Shown: positions 22,813 through 35,034 of the stretch, in pieces
How positions within the stretch are numbered: the stretch's first letter is position 1
Layout: the number at the start of each line of letters is the position of its first letter
NCBI RefSeq assembly: GCF_040802235.1
Contig: NC_133165.1
Span: 45,583,629-45,647,628, forward strand
Length of the DNA stretch: 64,000 nucleotides
Source of the DNA: Manis javanica
Lineage: Eukaryota; Chordata; Mammalia; Pholidota; Manidae
Direction of reading: 5' to 3'
The notes under the pieces: model-generated
Told to the model about the DNA's origin: nothing
The model's database searches: none
Seen by the model: only the letters and a program-made list of their open reading frames with translations
Made by a program: the position numbers and the translations under genes

Positions 22813-23725
22813 GAAACAAAACTGGAGGTCACTGTCACACCCAACTTCATCACCTTCCCTCCCAGCACTTCTTCCAAGTTCATCATCACCCAGCATCCTG
22901 GGATTTTCACCCAGCATTTCACTCTGAATCTTCATTCTTAACCCTGCATCTTCCAGGAGCACTGGCACCCAGACCCTTGGCCAGGACCTATGCCTGCTGA
23001 GAGCTGGTGGGCTGGAGGAGGAAGCCTGCCTCATCACCCTCTGCTTCTCCCCACCACCTTTATCTCCACATTTTTGTCCTTGAAACTAGCTGCTGAGTCT
23101 CCATAAAGCCAAACTTCCTTGACACATGATTTCTCAGAGGATTCTCCAGGGATACCAGAGTTTGGGCAGAAGGAAATGAGAGCCCAGCAAACTCCCACCT
23201 ACGATTGCTCTGAAATGTACATTTGACTTCAGAGATTAGGCTGTCCTACTGGGGCCGCCCATGGTCCTCCTTTATCTCTGGGCCTCAGGGGTCTGTGCTG
23301 GCCAGCCTGGGCCAGTGGTGGCATCCAGTTGTGCTTTCAGGTATGCTATGACCGCACTTGGACTCGAGGCCTGACCATGGCCCAAGCCACCCCACTCTTC
23401 CCCATGTGTGGGCTGAGGCAGCCAGAGGCTTCAGCTACTTCTCCTCCCAAGGGCAGAGGTGAGAAAAGTTTCTGGGCAGGTGTTCTCAGAAGCCCTGCAC
23501 CTGCATGGGTCCATTCAAGGGCACAGTACACATGCAGATGTTTGTGAGGGGTGGTGGAGAGCACAGATGGTGGGACAGAGTGGGCAGGAGGGACTGCAGC
23601 ACCTGGGGGAGCCAAACTGAAGAGCTGCTGAGAACATACGTGCCTTCTTCTTTGCTCAGATGGTGTGGAGGCTGCCAAGGATTTAACTCTGCAGCTCAAT
23701 AAAGAAGGCTGGGACTGAAAGGAAA
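22813..23725 (+). other. SPN: SPN 3' untranslated region with poly(A) signal
   Basis: No coding frame follows the terminal stop. A canonical AATAAA lies at 23698-23703, so cleavage is expected near 23715-23725. The boundary is inferred from the signal only. Confidence 0.55.
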
Positions 23726-25722
23726 GACTGCATGGGTGACACAGTGTGTTTCCTCAGCTCAGCCATCACATCCCTTCCTCAAAGCCTCCCCCACTCAAAT
23801 GTGTACACGAGGCAGAAGGAGAGGAGACCCATAGTGGGGTCTTGATCCCACTGTTGCATACTTAATGTAGTTGTCCCTATCAGGCGAGCTCCTTCCTATC
23901 TCCAAAGGGAATCAGTGAGACTGAGCTACCTGAGGAGTGCCCATGCCCACAGAACCAGGGACTTCCCCTGTGCCTCTGGAGTGCAGAGGAGGGGACAAGA
24001 CCCCAAGACCCAGCTGGCTGTCTCTGAGACCAGCCCAGGCCAGAGCCCAGGGGACAACATGGGCCAGAAGCAGTTGGCATTTCCCTGGGGCAAAGAGGAA
24101 ATTTACAAAGAGGCAGTCGCTGAATCAGTCATTGCAGGGGCTGAGAGCAGATAGGCTGGCCTACAAAAAGAGAAGCCGTGGAGCCTGAGTGCGTGTGACT
24201 GCCATGTGGTCTGGACTGCAGGGGAGGTGGGAGATGTGGGAAGGGCCCAGGTGGGTCAGTCCATGAGGTGGGGGAGGTGAGGGGAGAGAAGGGGCACAAA
24301 GTAGCCACTGCTCCCCCCCTCCAGCTGCTGTGAGTTATGCCACCTGTGTCTGATCTCTGGGAATGGACGAGCAGGGATGGAAACACAGCCTCCACCAGCC
24401 AGGCTGAGTCCACCAGCTGCATCTGGATGCCTTTTCTTACCTCTCTGGACTAACTATAGCCCTCGAACAACAGAAGTGAGTTCCACAAGTCCCTCAGAGG
24501 TGCAGCAATTGCCGTCTTAGACTTGTCAAACCAAACGACCCAATTTCAGGTTTAGAAACTGTTGTCATAAAACTCAGAGGCCATCAGCTACACCTCCTCC
24601 CTTCAACACATGCAGTCACTTTCTGAACCATTACTGGTTTCTAGGTTGTGGGCCAACCTTGAAGGAAATGGGGTGGGGGTGGGGAAGGCACCCAATAGGA
24701 CTCACAGCCCAGAAAATATCAAAATATGTGAAAAGTGTTTAAACAGAGGTACAAAATTTTATGAGTACACTAAAAAAGGGTGTGCACTGCTCCTGGGGAG
24801 AGGGCTGTGGCTGTCCAGGGTCTTTGCCATGGTCACTGCTGTTTCTGGTAGCTACTGGGCTGGCGCACAGTGGGTCCTCAGTAAATATTCATTTGAAGGA
24901 GTGCATGAATGAATGAATGGATGACTCCTTGGAGATTTTGAAGGCTGAGAGGGATTTTGCCATACTGAAAAGTGGGAATGACATTGAGCAGACCCAAAGG
25001 CACCCTAAGAAAGCCTGAGCAGTTCAAGGTAGATTCTGTTTTGGATAAACATGGAATGGACACCTTCCAATTCCCTTGAGAGGAAAACAATGCAAAGGAA
25101 GCAATGGGCAGTGTAAGACCAAAAGGGGGGGAAAAAAAGGAGAGCATGAAACATAAGAAAATATAACATATGGTGATGAGAGGGGATCAAACATATGTTA
25201 GGAAAATCTTTGTAAGTGGCTTATTTTACTTAGCACAGCTGCTAAAAATGATGTTTTTGAAAACTTTGTATTGATTCTGTTATGTGAGGAAAAAGTTAGT
25301 TATTAATCTGTAAATAGATATGATTCTAGTTTTTGTAATAAAACTATAAAAATATAGTCATTTGTAGAAAAAAGATTGGAAGGAAATATCCCAAATGTTT
25401 ACTGTGGTTATCTGTATGGTACAGGTTTATGGGTGATTTTTATTTTGTTTCTGCTTTTCTGTATTTTCCAAAATTTATACAATAAATGCATGTTATTTTT
25501 ACAGTTAGAAAAAATAGTGACAAAAAAGTGTTCACCAGGGGCTGGGGGCTTCTGGTTTGAGGACAGCTGTAGGCAGTGAGGCTTGAAAGCCAGGTTGGAG
25601 CCACACTTTAAAGGGTTCAAGTAGTTTGAATTCAGTTCTGCAACAGTGAGGAAGTCATCAAACCTTAGATCTGTTCTACTCCTCTCTTTTGGGGCCTCAG
25701 CAAATGGTAAACACCATCATTC
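23726..25722. other. Intergenic; old L1 3' end near 25200-25510
   Basis: Unique-looking sequence with a MIR/L2-like tail at ~24850-24925 that ends in GAATGAATGAATG. An old L1-type 3' end (the TTTTCTGTATTTTCCAAAATTT pattern) lies at ~25330-25505. No gene is seen. Confidence 0.4.
25719..25722. repeat. 4-bp target-site duplication (ATTC) of provirus 1
   Basis: ATTC here and at 33830-33833 flank the two LTRs exactly. A 4-bp duplication is usual for gammaretroviral integrase. Confidence 0.85.
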
Positions 25723-26145
25723 TGTTGTGCCCGAAGTAGCGAATCCCAAGGAAACCACCAAGGAGCCAACACAGATGCAAAAGCAAAGAGCCTTTATTCG
25801 AGCTAGCCCGAGCTCAATCTCACATCCGTGCCAACGCAGTAGCCAGGTGCCAAAGAGAGAGCGAGTTTTCCAAGAACAAAAGTTTTATGGGTTTCTAGGG
25901 CGGTTTGTGGGGTGATGGTGATTGGCCCTGGCTGATTGGCTGGGCCTGGGGGTAGTTGGTGGGGTGATAGGTCATGGCTTTGGTCAATTGGCAGAGTCTA
26001 GGGATGGTGGGTGCACTTTTTGCTGACTGGAGGAGAGAGAGAGAGACCAAGCTCCAATTGGCTGAAATAGGATCCAGGTTCCAATTGGCTGAAGTAGAAC
26101 CCAGTCCTGATTGACTGAGGTAGAGTCCAGCAGCTTGCCCTTTCA
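25723..26145 (-). repeat. 3' LTR of provirus 1
   Basis: 423 bp, beginning TG and ending CA. On the - strand U3 holds three ~27-bp tandem units with CCAAT boxes (26054-26134 on the + strand). A CATAAAA TATA-like box follows, then AATAAA ahead of the R/U5 end. Confidence 0.93.
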
Positions 26146-26160
26146 TTTCCCCCTTTCTTT
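26146..26160 (-). other. Polypurine tract of provirus 1
   Basis: On the - strand it reads AAAGAAAGGGGGAAA directly before the 3' LTR. It is the primer site for plus-strand DNA synthesis. Confidence 0.85.
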
Positions 26161-26181
26161 GGATCTTAAAAAGGGACCCAA

Positions 26182-27925
26182 TCATGGGTCCAATGAGGTT
26201 TCACAGTTGTAAGGAGATAAAGGCTGATACTGTTGTCTTAGCACCATCAGCTGAACTGTATTAATTCTATTTTTGACAAAAGTCATCAGTCTATTGAGGA
26301 TACAGGGTCCAAAGGTAAGTAGAAGTAACAGTATTACTAGAGGGCCCATTAAGGTGGAGACTAGGGTTGTTAACCATGGGGAATTGTTAAATAGAGATTC
26401 AAACCATCCTTGTTGTTGTTCCCATTCTCTCTTACGTTTGGCTAAGCCTTCTCGGACTTTAGCCATAGATTCTTTGACAATTCCCAAGTGATCTTTAAAG
26501 AAACAGCATTCTTCCCCCAGGGCTGCGCATAACCCCCCTTGCTGTAAGAAAATTAAGTCTAAACCTCTCCTGTTCTGAAGAACACCTTCTGACAAAGAGG
26601 TTAAAGATTCCTGAAGGTGGGAGATGGAGGTTTCTATTCTCTCGAGGTCTAAATCTATAGCAGCTCTCAAGCTATTATAATGGGAGCTCTGCACTGTTAA
26701 TGAAGCTACTGCAGTCCCAACCCCTGTCAGCCCTATTCCAAAGAGCATTGCAATAGTTAATGCTGAAATGGGTTCTCTCTTAGTGCGTCCGATTTCACTC
26801 GAATATCTCTGATATATTTCTTCTTCTGAGTGATATATGATTTTAGGGAGAAGCTGGATCCTTTAGTCTTATTTAACACCTGCCCGTGGACACAAGGTGA
26901 CAGGCCTGTCGAGCAGGCCCACCAACTTTCTTGGGGTGGGTACATAATAGTCCGGACTGGAGGGGTTTATGGTTGTATTACAGAGGGGTTGATATTGAAG
27001 GGGGGGTATCCTAAACAGAGGCCGTGACCTGACACTGACTGTAAAGTTAGTCCTTGAGTTCTCTGGTGCCATCTACAGGCATTAGGGTCAGAAGTTGTGT
27101 TGTACTGACCCAAAATCACGATTCCCTCATAGAAGGGAGGGCGAATGTCATAGCAGGTATAGGGGAGGGCGATGGGGAGATAGGCGTTGTGGTTGTCTGA
27201 AATTTGGGTGGAGGAGGTGCTAGCACAGGATTTGGGCCTATTCTCTGGGACCTGGCTAGAGGCCTTTCAAGTATCCTGAGCATAAACAAGACTCCATTAT
27301 CATATCCACTCTGGTAGAGTCGTAGTCCCCACATAAGCCCTATTTCCCAGTTTGTTTCTTTTTTTCCTGCATCTGTAAAGGAGATGTCAATTAGGTTGCA
27401 GGTGGGATTAGTCGTGCATTGGGTGTGAGTTGTATTTCGTTGGATTTTTATGAGGCCTGGGGGAGGCTTTCCTGTCAGCCAATGGCATGTCCCAGTCTGC
27501 TCACAACCCCAATTTTTACAGAAAAAATTTGTCCACCCATCACACTGTGAGACCTTGGCATGGTTGGTTGAGGGGGCTGGACATATATAGAAGCAGGTAT
27601 TTTGGAGTTCTTTCATGGAAGCCTGAGTACCACATCCTGGTATCCCTATTCTACCTTCGTGCCAAGGGTCTTGTTTGAAGAGAGTGCACAGGTCCACAGT
27701 GAGGGTAGGCCACCAGGTCCCCCTAGGGTATTGTCCCTTTAACTGGACTACTACTTGGTGGGAAGCTGGGGTAATGATTTGCCATGTACTATTATAGGGG
27801 TATGAGGGTTAGGGTCACGGGTTTTGGCATGAAGAAGGCATAGTATAAGCAACATTAGTGGGGTAAGTGAGAATGGTGCAGTCTTAGCTTTAGAGGATTG
27901 CTTTTGTCCGGCTGACTTTTCCATC
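26182..27925 (-). pseudogene. env: env of provirus 1 (SU broken, TM frame long)
   Basis: Retroviral envelope glycoprotein remnant. A probable start Met and leader hydrophobic stretch lie at ~27925-27810, in the frame that continues from integrase. SU is covered mainly by 27697-27116 (193 codons, Cys-rich with a Pro-rich hinge), with breaks upstream and between 27116 and 26860. A furin-type RTKR cleavage site lies near 26775-26790. TM is an open frame of 188 codons from its first Met (26748-26182). It has a Gly-rich fusion peptide, the LQNRRGLDL motif, a CX6CC motif and a membrane anchor followed by a short tail. Because SU is broken the full protein cannot be made from this copy. Confidence 0.9.
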
Positions 27926-29497
27926 CTGGAACAGTCTTTGAGAATGGCGTGTAGGTCAGCTGGTCTGACATGGGTGCAGTGGACCCAGGAAGTAATCCCG
28001 TCAACTTTGAGAGCAGTGGGAGTGGTCAGGATCATGATGTAGGGTCCCTTCCAGCGTGGTTGCAGTGTCTGGTGTTGGTGTCTCTGGACGTACACCCAGT
28101 CACCTGGACGATAGCGGTGTGGTTCTGGAGGGGGTCCAGTCTCATAAAGAGCTTTCAGCTTAGGCCAGACCTGCTCATGGGTTCGTTGCAACACTTGGAG
28201 GGAAAAAAGGAGTTGATCATCAAATTCAGCAAGTACTTTGGGTATGAGAGTGGGAATAATAGGTGGAGGAATGCCATACATGATTTCAAAGGGAGTAAGT
28301 CCCATCTTATATGGGGAGTTACGCACTCGATAAAGGGCAAAGGGAAGGAGAGTTACCCAGTCTCCGCCACTCTCTAGGGCTAATTTAGTCAAGGTCTCTT
28401 TTAAAGTTTGGTTCATTCTTTCTACCTGTCCTGAACTTTGGGGCCTATATGCACAATGTAATTTCCAATCCACCCCAAGAATCTGTGCTACTCCCTGAGT
28501 TACCTGGGAAGCAAATCCTGGTCCATTGTCTGAACCTATCTTGGCAGGAAAACCATACCTTGGCAGGATGTCTTCTAACAACTTCTTGGCCGCGGTCTGC
28601 GCTGTCTCATGTTTGGTGGGAAATGCCTCGATTCAACCTAAAAAAATGTCTACAAACACTAGCAAATACCTGTACCCATATTTTCCAGACTTTACTTCCA
28701 TAAAATCTACTTCCCAATAGGCGCCTGGTCTGTTTCCTCAGAGTCTGGTACCAGGGTTGGGCCCTTGGGCAGTCGCATTTGTCAGTTGGCAAGCCTTGCA
28801 GCTTGCTACGATTTGTCCAATTTTTGATCGAGTCTCTGATAGTGATGTGAGCATGTCGCCCCAAGTCTTCCATTTTTCTCATCCCCATGTGTGTAGCCCA
28901 ATGCAATTTGGTCAGGACATATTGTCCTAGCTCTTCCGGTAGAATGATGCAGTTGGCAGCTCTCCACCACCCATTTAGGTAGTTGGTCATGGGTAGCTGC
29001 TTGATCCATTTTGTGTTTTTATCAGTGTAGGAGGGGGTGTCTGGGAGGTTAGGGGCCCCTGGGTCTGGCAACGTGGTCACTAGGGCATGGTCCACTGAAA
29101 GGGCTGCCTGTCTGGCACATTGGTCTGCTAGTCTATTTCCTTTGGCAATCAGGGTGTCAGATTTTTGATGGCCTGGGAAATGAATTATAGCCAGGGCTTT
29201 GGGTAGCCAAAGGGCCCATAGGAGGCCAAGAATTTCTTCTTTATTTTTGATGGTTTTTCCCTCTGCAGTTAATAGCCCACTCTCTCTGTAGATGGCTCCA
29301 TGTATGTGGGCAGTGGCAAATGCATACCTACTGTCCATATAGACATTAAGGCATTTGCCTTTGGCCATAGTCAATGCTCTAGTCAGCGCGATCAGCTCTG
29401 CCAACTGGGCTGAAGTCCCTGGAGCCAGTGGCTCAGCCCAGACAGTTTCTGTCTCAGTTGTTACAGCTGACCCTGCATACCTTACTCTGTCTTGCAT
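27751..29497 (-). pseudogene. pol: pol of provirus 1: RNase H and integrase
   Basis: 29497-28607 holds RNase H (acidic ELIAL and DSRYAF motifs) and the integrase N-terminal zinc-binding region. A frame change follows near 28600. 28581-27751 (276 codons) holds the integrase core with the NGPGFAS and E-containing SSGQVERMN motifs, then a C-terminal GPY-type domain, and runs on into the env leader in the same frame. The long open integrase frame is notable, but the polyprotein is interrupted. Confidence 0.9.
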
Positions 29498-29727
29498 GAA
29501 GCTGCTTCCATCGGTGTACCATGTGGCATCTGCTTCTGCCAGTGGCTGATCTCGCAGGTCAGTTCTGACTCCGTGAACATGAGCCAGGATTTCTCCACAG
29601 TCATGGAGTGGTGCCTCCCAGTCCAGGTCAGGGAGGAGGGTGGCTGGGTTCAGGGAAGTGGGTGTCTGGAACAGAATTCTAGTGGGGTTTAAAAGCAGTC
29701 CTTGGTAGTGCGTTAGTCAGGCATTAC

Positions 29728-31365
29728 TTATCCATCTGTCTGGTGGCTGTTTTTGAGCACCCTTTCGATTGCATGTGGGGTAGTGACATTTAATTCTTGT
29801 CCTAATGTTAGTTTGTCTGCATCTTTGACCATGGTAGCCACCGCGGCAATGATTTGCAGACAGGGGGGCCATCCAGCGGCAACAGTGTCTAGCTGCTTGG
29901 AGAAATAAGCTATGGGCCTTTTCCAAGGGCCAATGTACTGTATCAGCACTCCTTTAGCTACTCCTTTACTTTCATCTACGTATAGGTAGAAAGGTTTGGT
30001 TAAATCAGGAAGCCCCAGTGCAGGTGCAGAGAGTAAGGCCTGCTTCAGTCTAGAGAATGAGTTTTCCATAGTCTCTGTCCATGTAAACTCCTGTCTTTCT
30101 TTGGTGGCTTCATAGAGGGGTCTAGCTATTTCTGCAAAACCTGGGATCCACAATCGGCAGTATCCTGCGGACCCTAGGAATTCACGCATTTGGTGGACAT
30201 TTTGTGGGCGTGGTATTCTTAAGACAGTCTCTTTTCTTGCCTCCATGAGCCATCTCTGTCCCCCTTTTAATTTATAGCCTAAGTAGCTTACCTCTGTCTT
30301 GCAGATTTGGGCTCGGTAACCCAAGGCTCCTAGTGTTGAAAGCAGGTCCTTGGTTCCTTGCAGGCATCTCTCCTGGTCTTCAGTGGCTACCAGGATATCA
30401 TCTACATACTGTAAAAGAGTTAATTCTGGATGTTTAGATCGGAACTCACTCAGATTTTCATGTAGGGCCTCATCGAAGATGGTGGGCGAGTTCTTGAATC
30501 CTTGGGGGAGGCTGATCCAGGTGAGCTGGCCACTAATCCCTTTTTGCAGGTCCGTCCACTCAAAGGCAAAGATGTTCTGGCTCTTAGGTGCTAGGGGCAA
30601 GCTGAAAAAGGCATCTTTTAAATCTAGGACTGTATACCAGATTCGGGTGGGAGGCAATGAGCTGAGGAGGGTATACGGATTTGGGACCGTTGGGTGTACA
30701 TCTGTCACTCACTTGTTTACCTCCCGCAAGTCTTGGACTGGTCAATAGTCAGTTGAGTTTGGCTTTTGGACTGGTAATAGGTGGGTATTCCATGATGACT
30801 GGCAAGGACTTAGTATGCTTAACTCGAGTAACCTTCTAATGTGTGGAGTGATTCCAGCTCTTACTTAGAGTGGCATTGGGTATTGTTGGACCCTAACTGG
30901 ATCCGCGCCTGCTTTCAGTTCTATAAATATTTCTGGCCTATGTTGAGCTTATCCCACTCCCCCTGTCTCAGCCCAAGCTTGGGGAAATGTCTGTAGCCAA
31001 TATTCTAAGTCATGCATTGGTGGTAAGGGTGCCTGGTGCAGGCGGTACTCATCTTCAAGACTTACAGTGAGCACCTGTATTGGATGTCCTTCTTTGTCTA
31101 GAATTTTTATTCCTTCTGGGTGGAAGCTGATTTGTGCCCCCACCTTGGTGAGCAAGTCTTGGGCTAATAAGGGGTAGGGGCATTCTGGGATGACCATGAA
31201 CGAGTGGGATACCTGGCCCACACCGAGGTCCACACCGAGGTCCACTGTTCTTCGGGTAGTCCATGAATATCATTTCATCCCAGTAGCTCCCTGTACCCAT
31301 GAGGTTTTATCTGCCAATTTTCCCTGGGGTTTTAATAGAACAGAGTGCTGAGCTCCGGTGTCCAC
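29728..31365 (-). pseudogene. pol: pol of provirus 1: protease and reverse transcriptase
   Basis: The protease active-site DTGA is readable at 31351-31362. 31245-30949 carries the protease end and the RT start. 30708-29728 (326 codons) carries the RT fingers and palm with the YVDD catalytic motif, the connection domain and the start of RNase H. Frames are broken between 30949 and 30708 and again at 29728. Confidence 0.9.
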
Positions 31366-31503
31366 AAGGAATTCTATAGGTTGCCCCTCCACTTTTAGGG
31401 TTACCCTGGGCTCGGGGAGGGGTGCCAAACCCCATCACCCCTAGTCATCAATGCCTTCAGTACCCAGGATAGTAATGGGGGCCTTTTGGGGTCTTTTGTT
31501 AGG

Positions 31504-33023
31504 ACAGTCTTTGACCCAATGGACTTCCTCTTTGCAATAGGCACACTGGTTCTTATTTAACTTAGGGCAGTTCCCTCGGGTGAGGTCTTCCTTACCTTGT
31601 CCAGTGGCCAGTTTCTTAAGGTGTCTCTGTCACTCCTGAGGATTATCTGCAGTCGTAGCCAGCAGTATTTTAGCCAAGTTTCGAGTTTGGCGGTCATTTA
31701 TTCTCGTCTGTAGTTCTTCCGGGCTCTCTCAATTATTAAAAACTCTTTCTGCCACCACTACCAGGTCCTGCAAGTTCTTTTCTCCTAATCTCTCCACTCT
31801 CTGTAATTTTCTCTTTATGTCTGGAGTGGCTTGGTTAACGAAAGCCATAACTATAGCAGCCCTATTCTCTAGAGCTTCAGGATCCATGGGGGTGTATTGT
31901 CTAAAAGCCTCCATGATTCTCTCTAGAAATGCCGCTGGGCTTTCATCCCTGCCTTGTTGTACATTATATACCTTAGCCAAATTAGTGGGCTTGCGTGTAG
32001 TTGCCCTGAGACCAGCCAACAGAGTCTGGCAATAGACCTGGAGTCTCTCCTTACCTTCTGCTGAATTGTAGTTCCAGTTTGGACGAGAGAGGGGAAAAGC
32101 AGCATTGATGAGCGCTGGGTTCTGGGTGGGCTGTCTATTGTCACCCAGAACTGACTTCCAGGCTTCCACCTGGATCCTTTCTCTCTCCTCAATGGTAAAA
32201 AGAACCTGTAAGAGCTGTTGACAATCATCCCAAGTGGGCTGATGGGTAAAAACAACAGTGTCTAAGAGGTTAATAAGATCTTTGGGATTTTCTGAGAACT
32301 TAACATTCTGAGTTCTCCAGTTAGAGAGGTCGCTAGTGGAGAACGGCCAATAGTGCTTTGGCCGTTCTCCTGTTTCATCAGGGGGCCCTGTGGCAAGCAG
32401 GGGAAGGACAGTTGAGTCAGTGGGTCCTTGACTGAGGGCCGCCCGATGGACCCGGCCCTGTGTCCCTGCCGCAGGTCCATGCGCAGGCGCTCCTCTTTCA
32501 GGAATAAGAACTGGTTCTTCTGGAACTAGTTCCCCTCCATCTGGTTCTGCTGGCTCTGCTGGCGGGGTGGTTGGGAGGGGCTGATAGGGTGGTGGAAAGA
32601 TCAACTCCTCTGAGCTGGTGTCCTGCAGAACTGGGTAAGGGATGGTTTGGTTTCTTTAGGTCCTGAGTCTTTCCCAGACTTTGGGACTGGACCTTGTAGG
32701 GCCAAGACTTTGGACGTGGGGTCTGCCCTGGATGGAAGGAAAGGTTTAAGTCACGAGGGAGGGTTTTCAATTAGGTCCTGCCAGACTAAGATGTAGGGAA
32801 TTTGGCCTGGATGGCCCTAGGCTCCTTTCCTGAAGATAACACCTTTCACCTGTAAAAGGGTGGTTAGAATAAAAGTTCCCTCCGGCGGCCATCTAATGTT
32901 AAAGGACGGCCACTCAGAGGTGCAGAAAGCACGAAATTTTCCCTTCTTGATGTCCGTGCTCAAATTGTGAGCTCTCTCCCTAACATCTGAAAAATGGTCT
33001 GTCATGAGAGATAAAGGAGGCAA
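31504..33023 (-). pseudogene. gag: gag of provirus 1
   Basis: The matrix region at 33023-32817 has a WPPEGTF-type motif. A Pro-rich p12-like region lies at 32770-32498. Capsid is at 32604-31729, with the WPFSTSDL start and a major homology-type region. A CCHC zinc knuckle (C-X2-C-X4-H-X4-C) of nucleocapsid is at 31504-31545. No convincing initiator Met precedes the matrix, and frames shift between the parts. Confidence 0.88.
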
Positions 33024-33361
33024 AACTGAAAGTAAGTTGAGGGTCTGTCGGACTGCAGTGGCAGCCGACTTTCCTCACAGATGAGGACCTCGTCCTCCAG
33101 ACGGGGGCAAGGGACGTCTCCCAAGACCCCTGGTCGGTGACCTGCCAGTGCGTCTGCCTAAGTCAATGCCGACCCAGATACAGATTGGAGCTCCTACAGG
33201 CTTATACAGGCTTGTTCATGAACAAAAACAGTGAGACACTGATAGACAAAGACAGAGTGAGACAGAGTGAGACACAGGTAGACAAAGACAGACAGATAAC
33301 TGAGTAGACTCACCAGCCGGCACTAGGCCCCCACGGGTCAGGAGTCCTGGGGGTCTCCGGG

Positions 33362-33379
33362 ATCCCAGATGAGCCCCCA
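33362..33379 (-). other. Primer-binding site, tRNA-Pro type
   Basis: On the - strand the 18 bases TGGGGGCTCATCTGGGAT lie three bases inside the 5' LTR. They match the proline tRNA primer site at all but about two positions. Confidence 0.85.
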
Positions 33380-33382
33380 AAA

Positions 33383-33829
33383 TGTTGTGCCCAAAGTCAC
33401 GAATCCCAAGGAGACCACCAAGGAGCCAACACAGATGCAAAAGCAAAGAGCCTTTATTCAAGCTAGCCCAAGCTCAATCTCACACCGGTGCCAACGCAGT
33501 GGCCAGGCACCAGAGAGAGAGCGAGTTTTCCAAGAACAAAGGTTTTACGTGTTTCTAGGGCAGTTTGTGGGGTGATGGTCATGGCCCTGGCTGATTGGCT
33601 GGGCCTGGGGGTAGTTGGTGGGGTGATAGGTCATGGCTTTGGTCAATTGGCAGAGTCTAGGGGTGGTGGGTGCACTTTTTGCTGACTGGAGGAGAGAGAG
33701 AGACCAAACTCCAATTGGCTGAAATAGGATCCGGGTCCCGATTGGCTGAAATAGGATCCAGGTTCCAATTGGCTGAAGTAGAACCTGGTCCTGATTGGCT
33801 GAGGTAGAGTCCAGGAGCTTGCCCTTTCA
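33383..33829 (-). repeat. 5' LTR of provirus 1
   Basis: 447 bp, TG...CA. It differs from the 3' LTR mainly by one extra ~27-bp CCAAT unit: four units at 33711-33818 against three. Confidence 0.93.
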
Positions 33830-33833
33830 ATTC

Positions 33834-34601
33834 TGCAAAAATGTCTCAGAGCCACTGTCAAGCCCACTCTTCCGTGTCCTCACTCCCCAGGTGCTGAGCC
33901 AGCTGATTCTTTTACTTCCACAGCCCCTAGGAAGCATTCCTTCTCCAAGGCCCTATCACGCCTCATCCGGGTCCTGCCAAGACTTCCCTTTTTGTTTCCT
34001 GACCCCCCTCCCTTTCACCCTCTGCCTATGATGATCCCAGTGACCCCTCTAAAAGGCCATTCTGTCCAGATTACCCCTGCAGTCTCTAAGAGCCCACCTT
34101 CTTTAGCATGGAGGGTAAGACCCTTCATGGTCTTCTCATGCCTAGTTAGCTCGGCTTTCCAACCTCATCAGATTCCTTGGAGTTCCCTGAATATGCCATG
34201 CACAGTGCTTTCCTTGGTGAGGTGGGGCAGGGGTGTGTATGGGGGGTTAGTTTGAAATGTTGAAAAATGTTTATTTCATCCAGATGGCAAAAAGTTAATT
34301 ACCTCTTTTGCAAAATTACCATTGCATTCTAGTTTCTGTTATTTAATGGGATTCTCACACATAAACAAAGTCATCTACAGTGTACTATATTTGATCTTAT
34401 ATTTTAAAATACATGTTTCCATTTTACTCTCAAAAGTTCACATTAAGATCATGGTTTGAGTAAAGCATTGTCATCCAAAATGAAAATTCCAGGTGAAAGA
34501 AGGATTTGGATGGGGACAGTGAGAGATCTATTAATGCAATTCATTTTTACAGATAGAAAAAGGGCCTCCATCTAAGGACATTTCATTTCTGAAAATGGGT
34601 A
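33834..34601. other. Spacer between the two proviruses, no gene seen
   Basis: About 770 bp of unrecognised sequence. It probably continues the host sequence that ran up to 25722 before provirus 1 inserted. Confidence 0.5.
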
Positions 34602-34606
34602 TTTAT

Positions 34607-35034
34607 TGTAAGATAAATTCTAGCCAAAATAAGCAGGCGACGAGAGGCAACAAAGGGCCAGGCAGTTTATTTGAGTGCAATTCCTGGGTGATGTTCTCCG
34701 GTCTGGGTATTATAGGCCAGAGAAGTCACACCCGGTCAGGGAGGTGGGGGCTTATAAGGGATTAAGATGGGGAGGAGTGTGTAAGCTATCCTAGGGGGCA
34801 TGGAGAGGTATGATTGGCTAAAGGTGACATAATAGACAACTAGAAACTTTTTTCCTTCCAAGAGGGAGGAGGCTGACATCTGGGTCTTAGTTGGCACATC
34901 AGAAGGATGGAATTCAGGAAGATCTGTCCCCTTTCCATATAAGGCATGGACCTTGGGGGTCTGGTCTGTTCTCCTTTTATGGTATCTCTCGGTTCTGTTT
35001 GCATGTCCTTGTTTTTTCTTCCTCCAGCCTAACA
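34607..35034 (-). repeat. 3' LTR of provirus 2
   Basis: 428 bp. The ends are TGTAAGAT and CCTAACA on the + strand. AATAAA is readable on the - strand in the R-like part near 34669-34676. Confidence 0.88.

Larger units (their letters stand above)
25723..33829 (-). mobile_element. Complete gammaretrovirus-type endogenous provirus (provirus 1)
   Basis: An 8.1 kb provirus on the - strand in the order 5' LTR (33383-33829), tRNA-Pro-like primer site, leader, gag, protease, RT, RNase H, integrase, env, polypurine tract, 3' LTR (25723-26145), flanked by ATTC. Gag shows an MLV-type matrix and capsid. Env shows an immunosuppressive-type stretch and CX6CC. Both place it in class I (gamma). Several frameshifts and stops disable gag, pol and env, although the integrase and TM frames are long. 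The LTRs differ at roughly 23 of ~420 aligned positions by eye (~5.5%), so the insertion is of moderate age. Confidence 0.95.
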
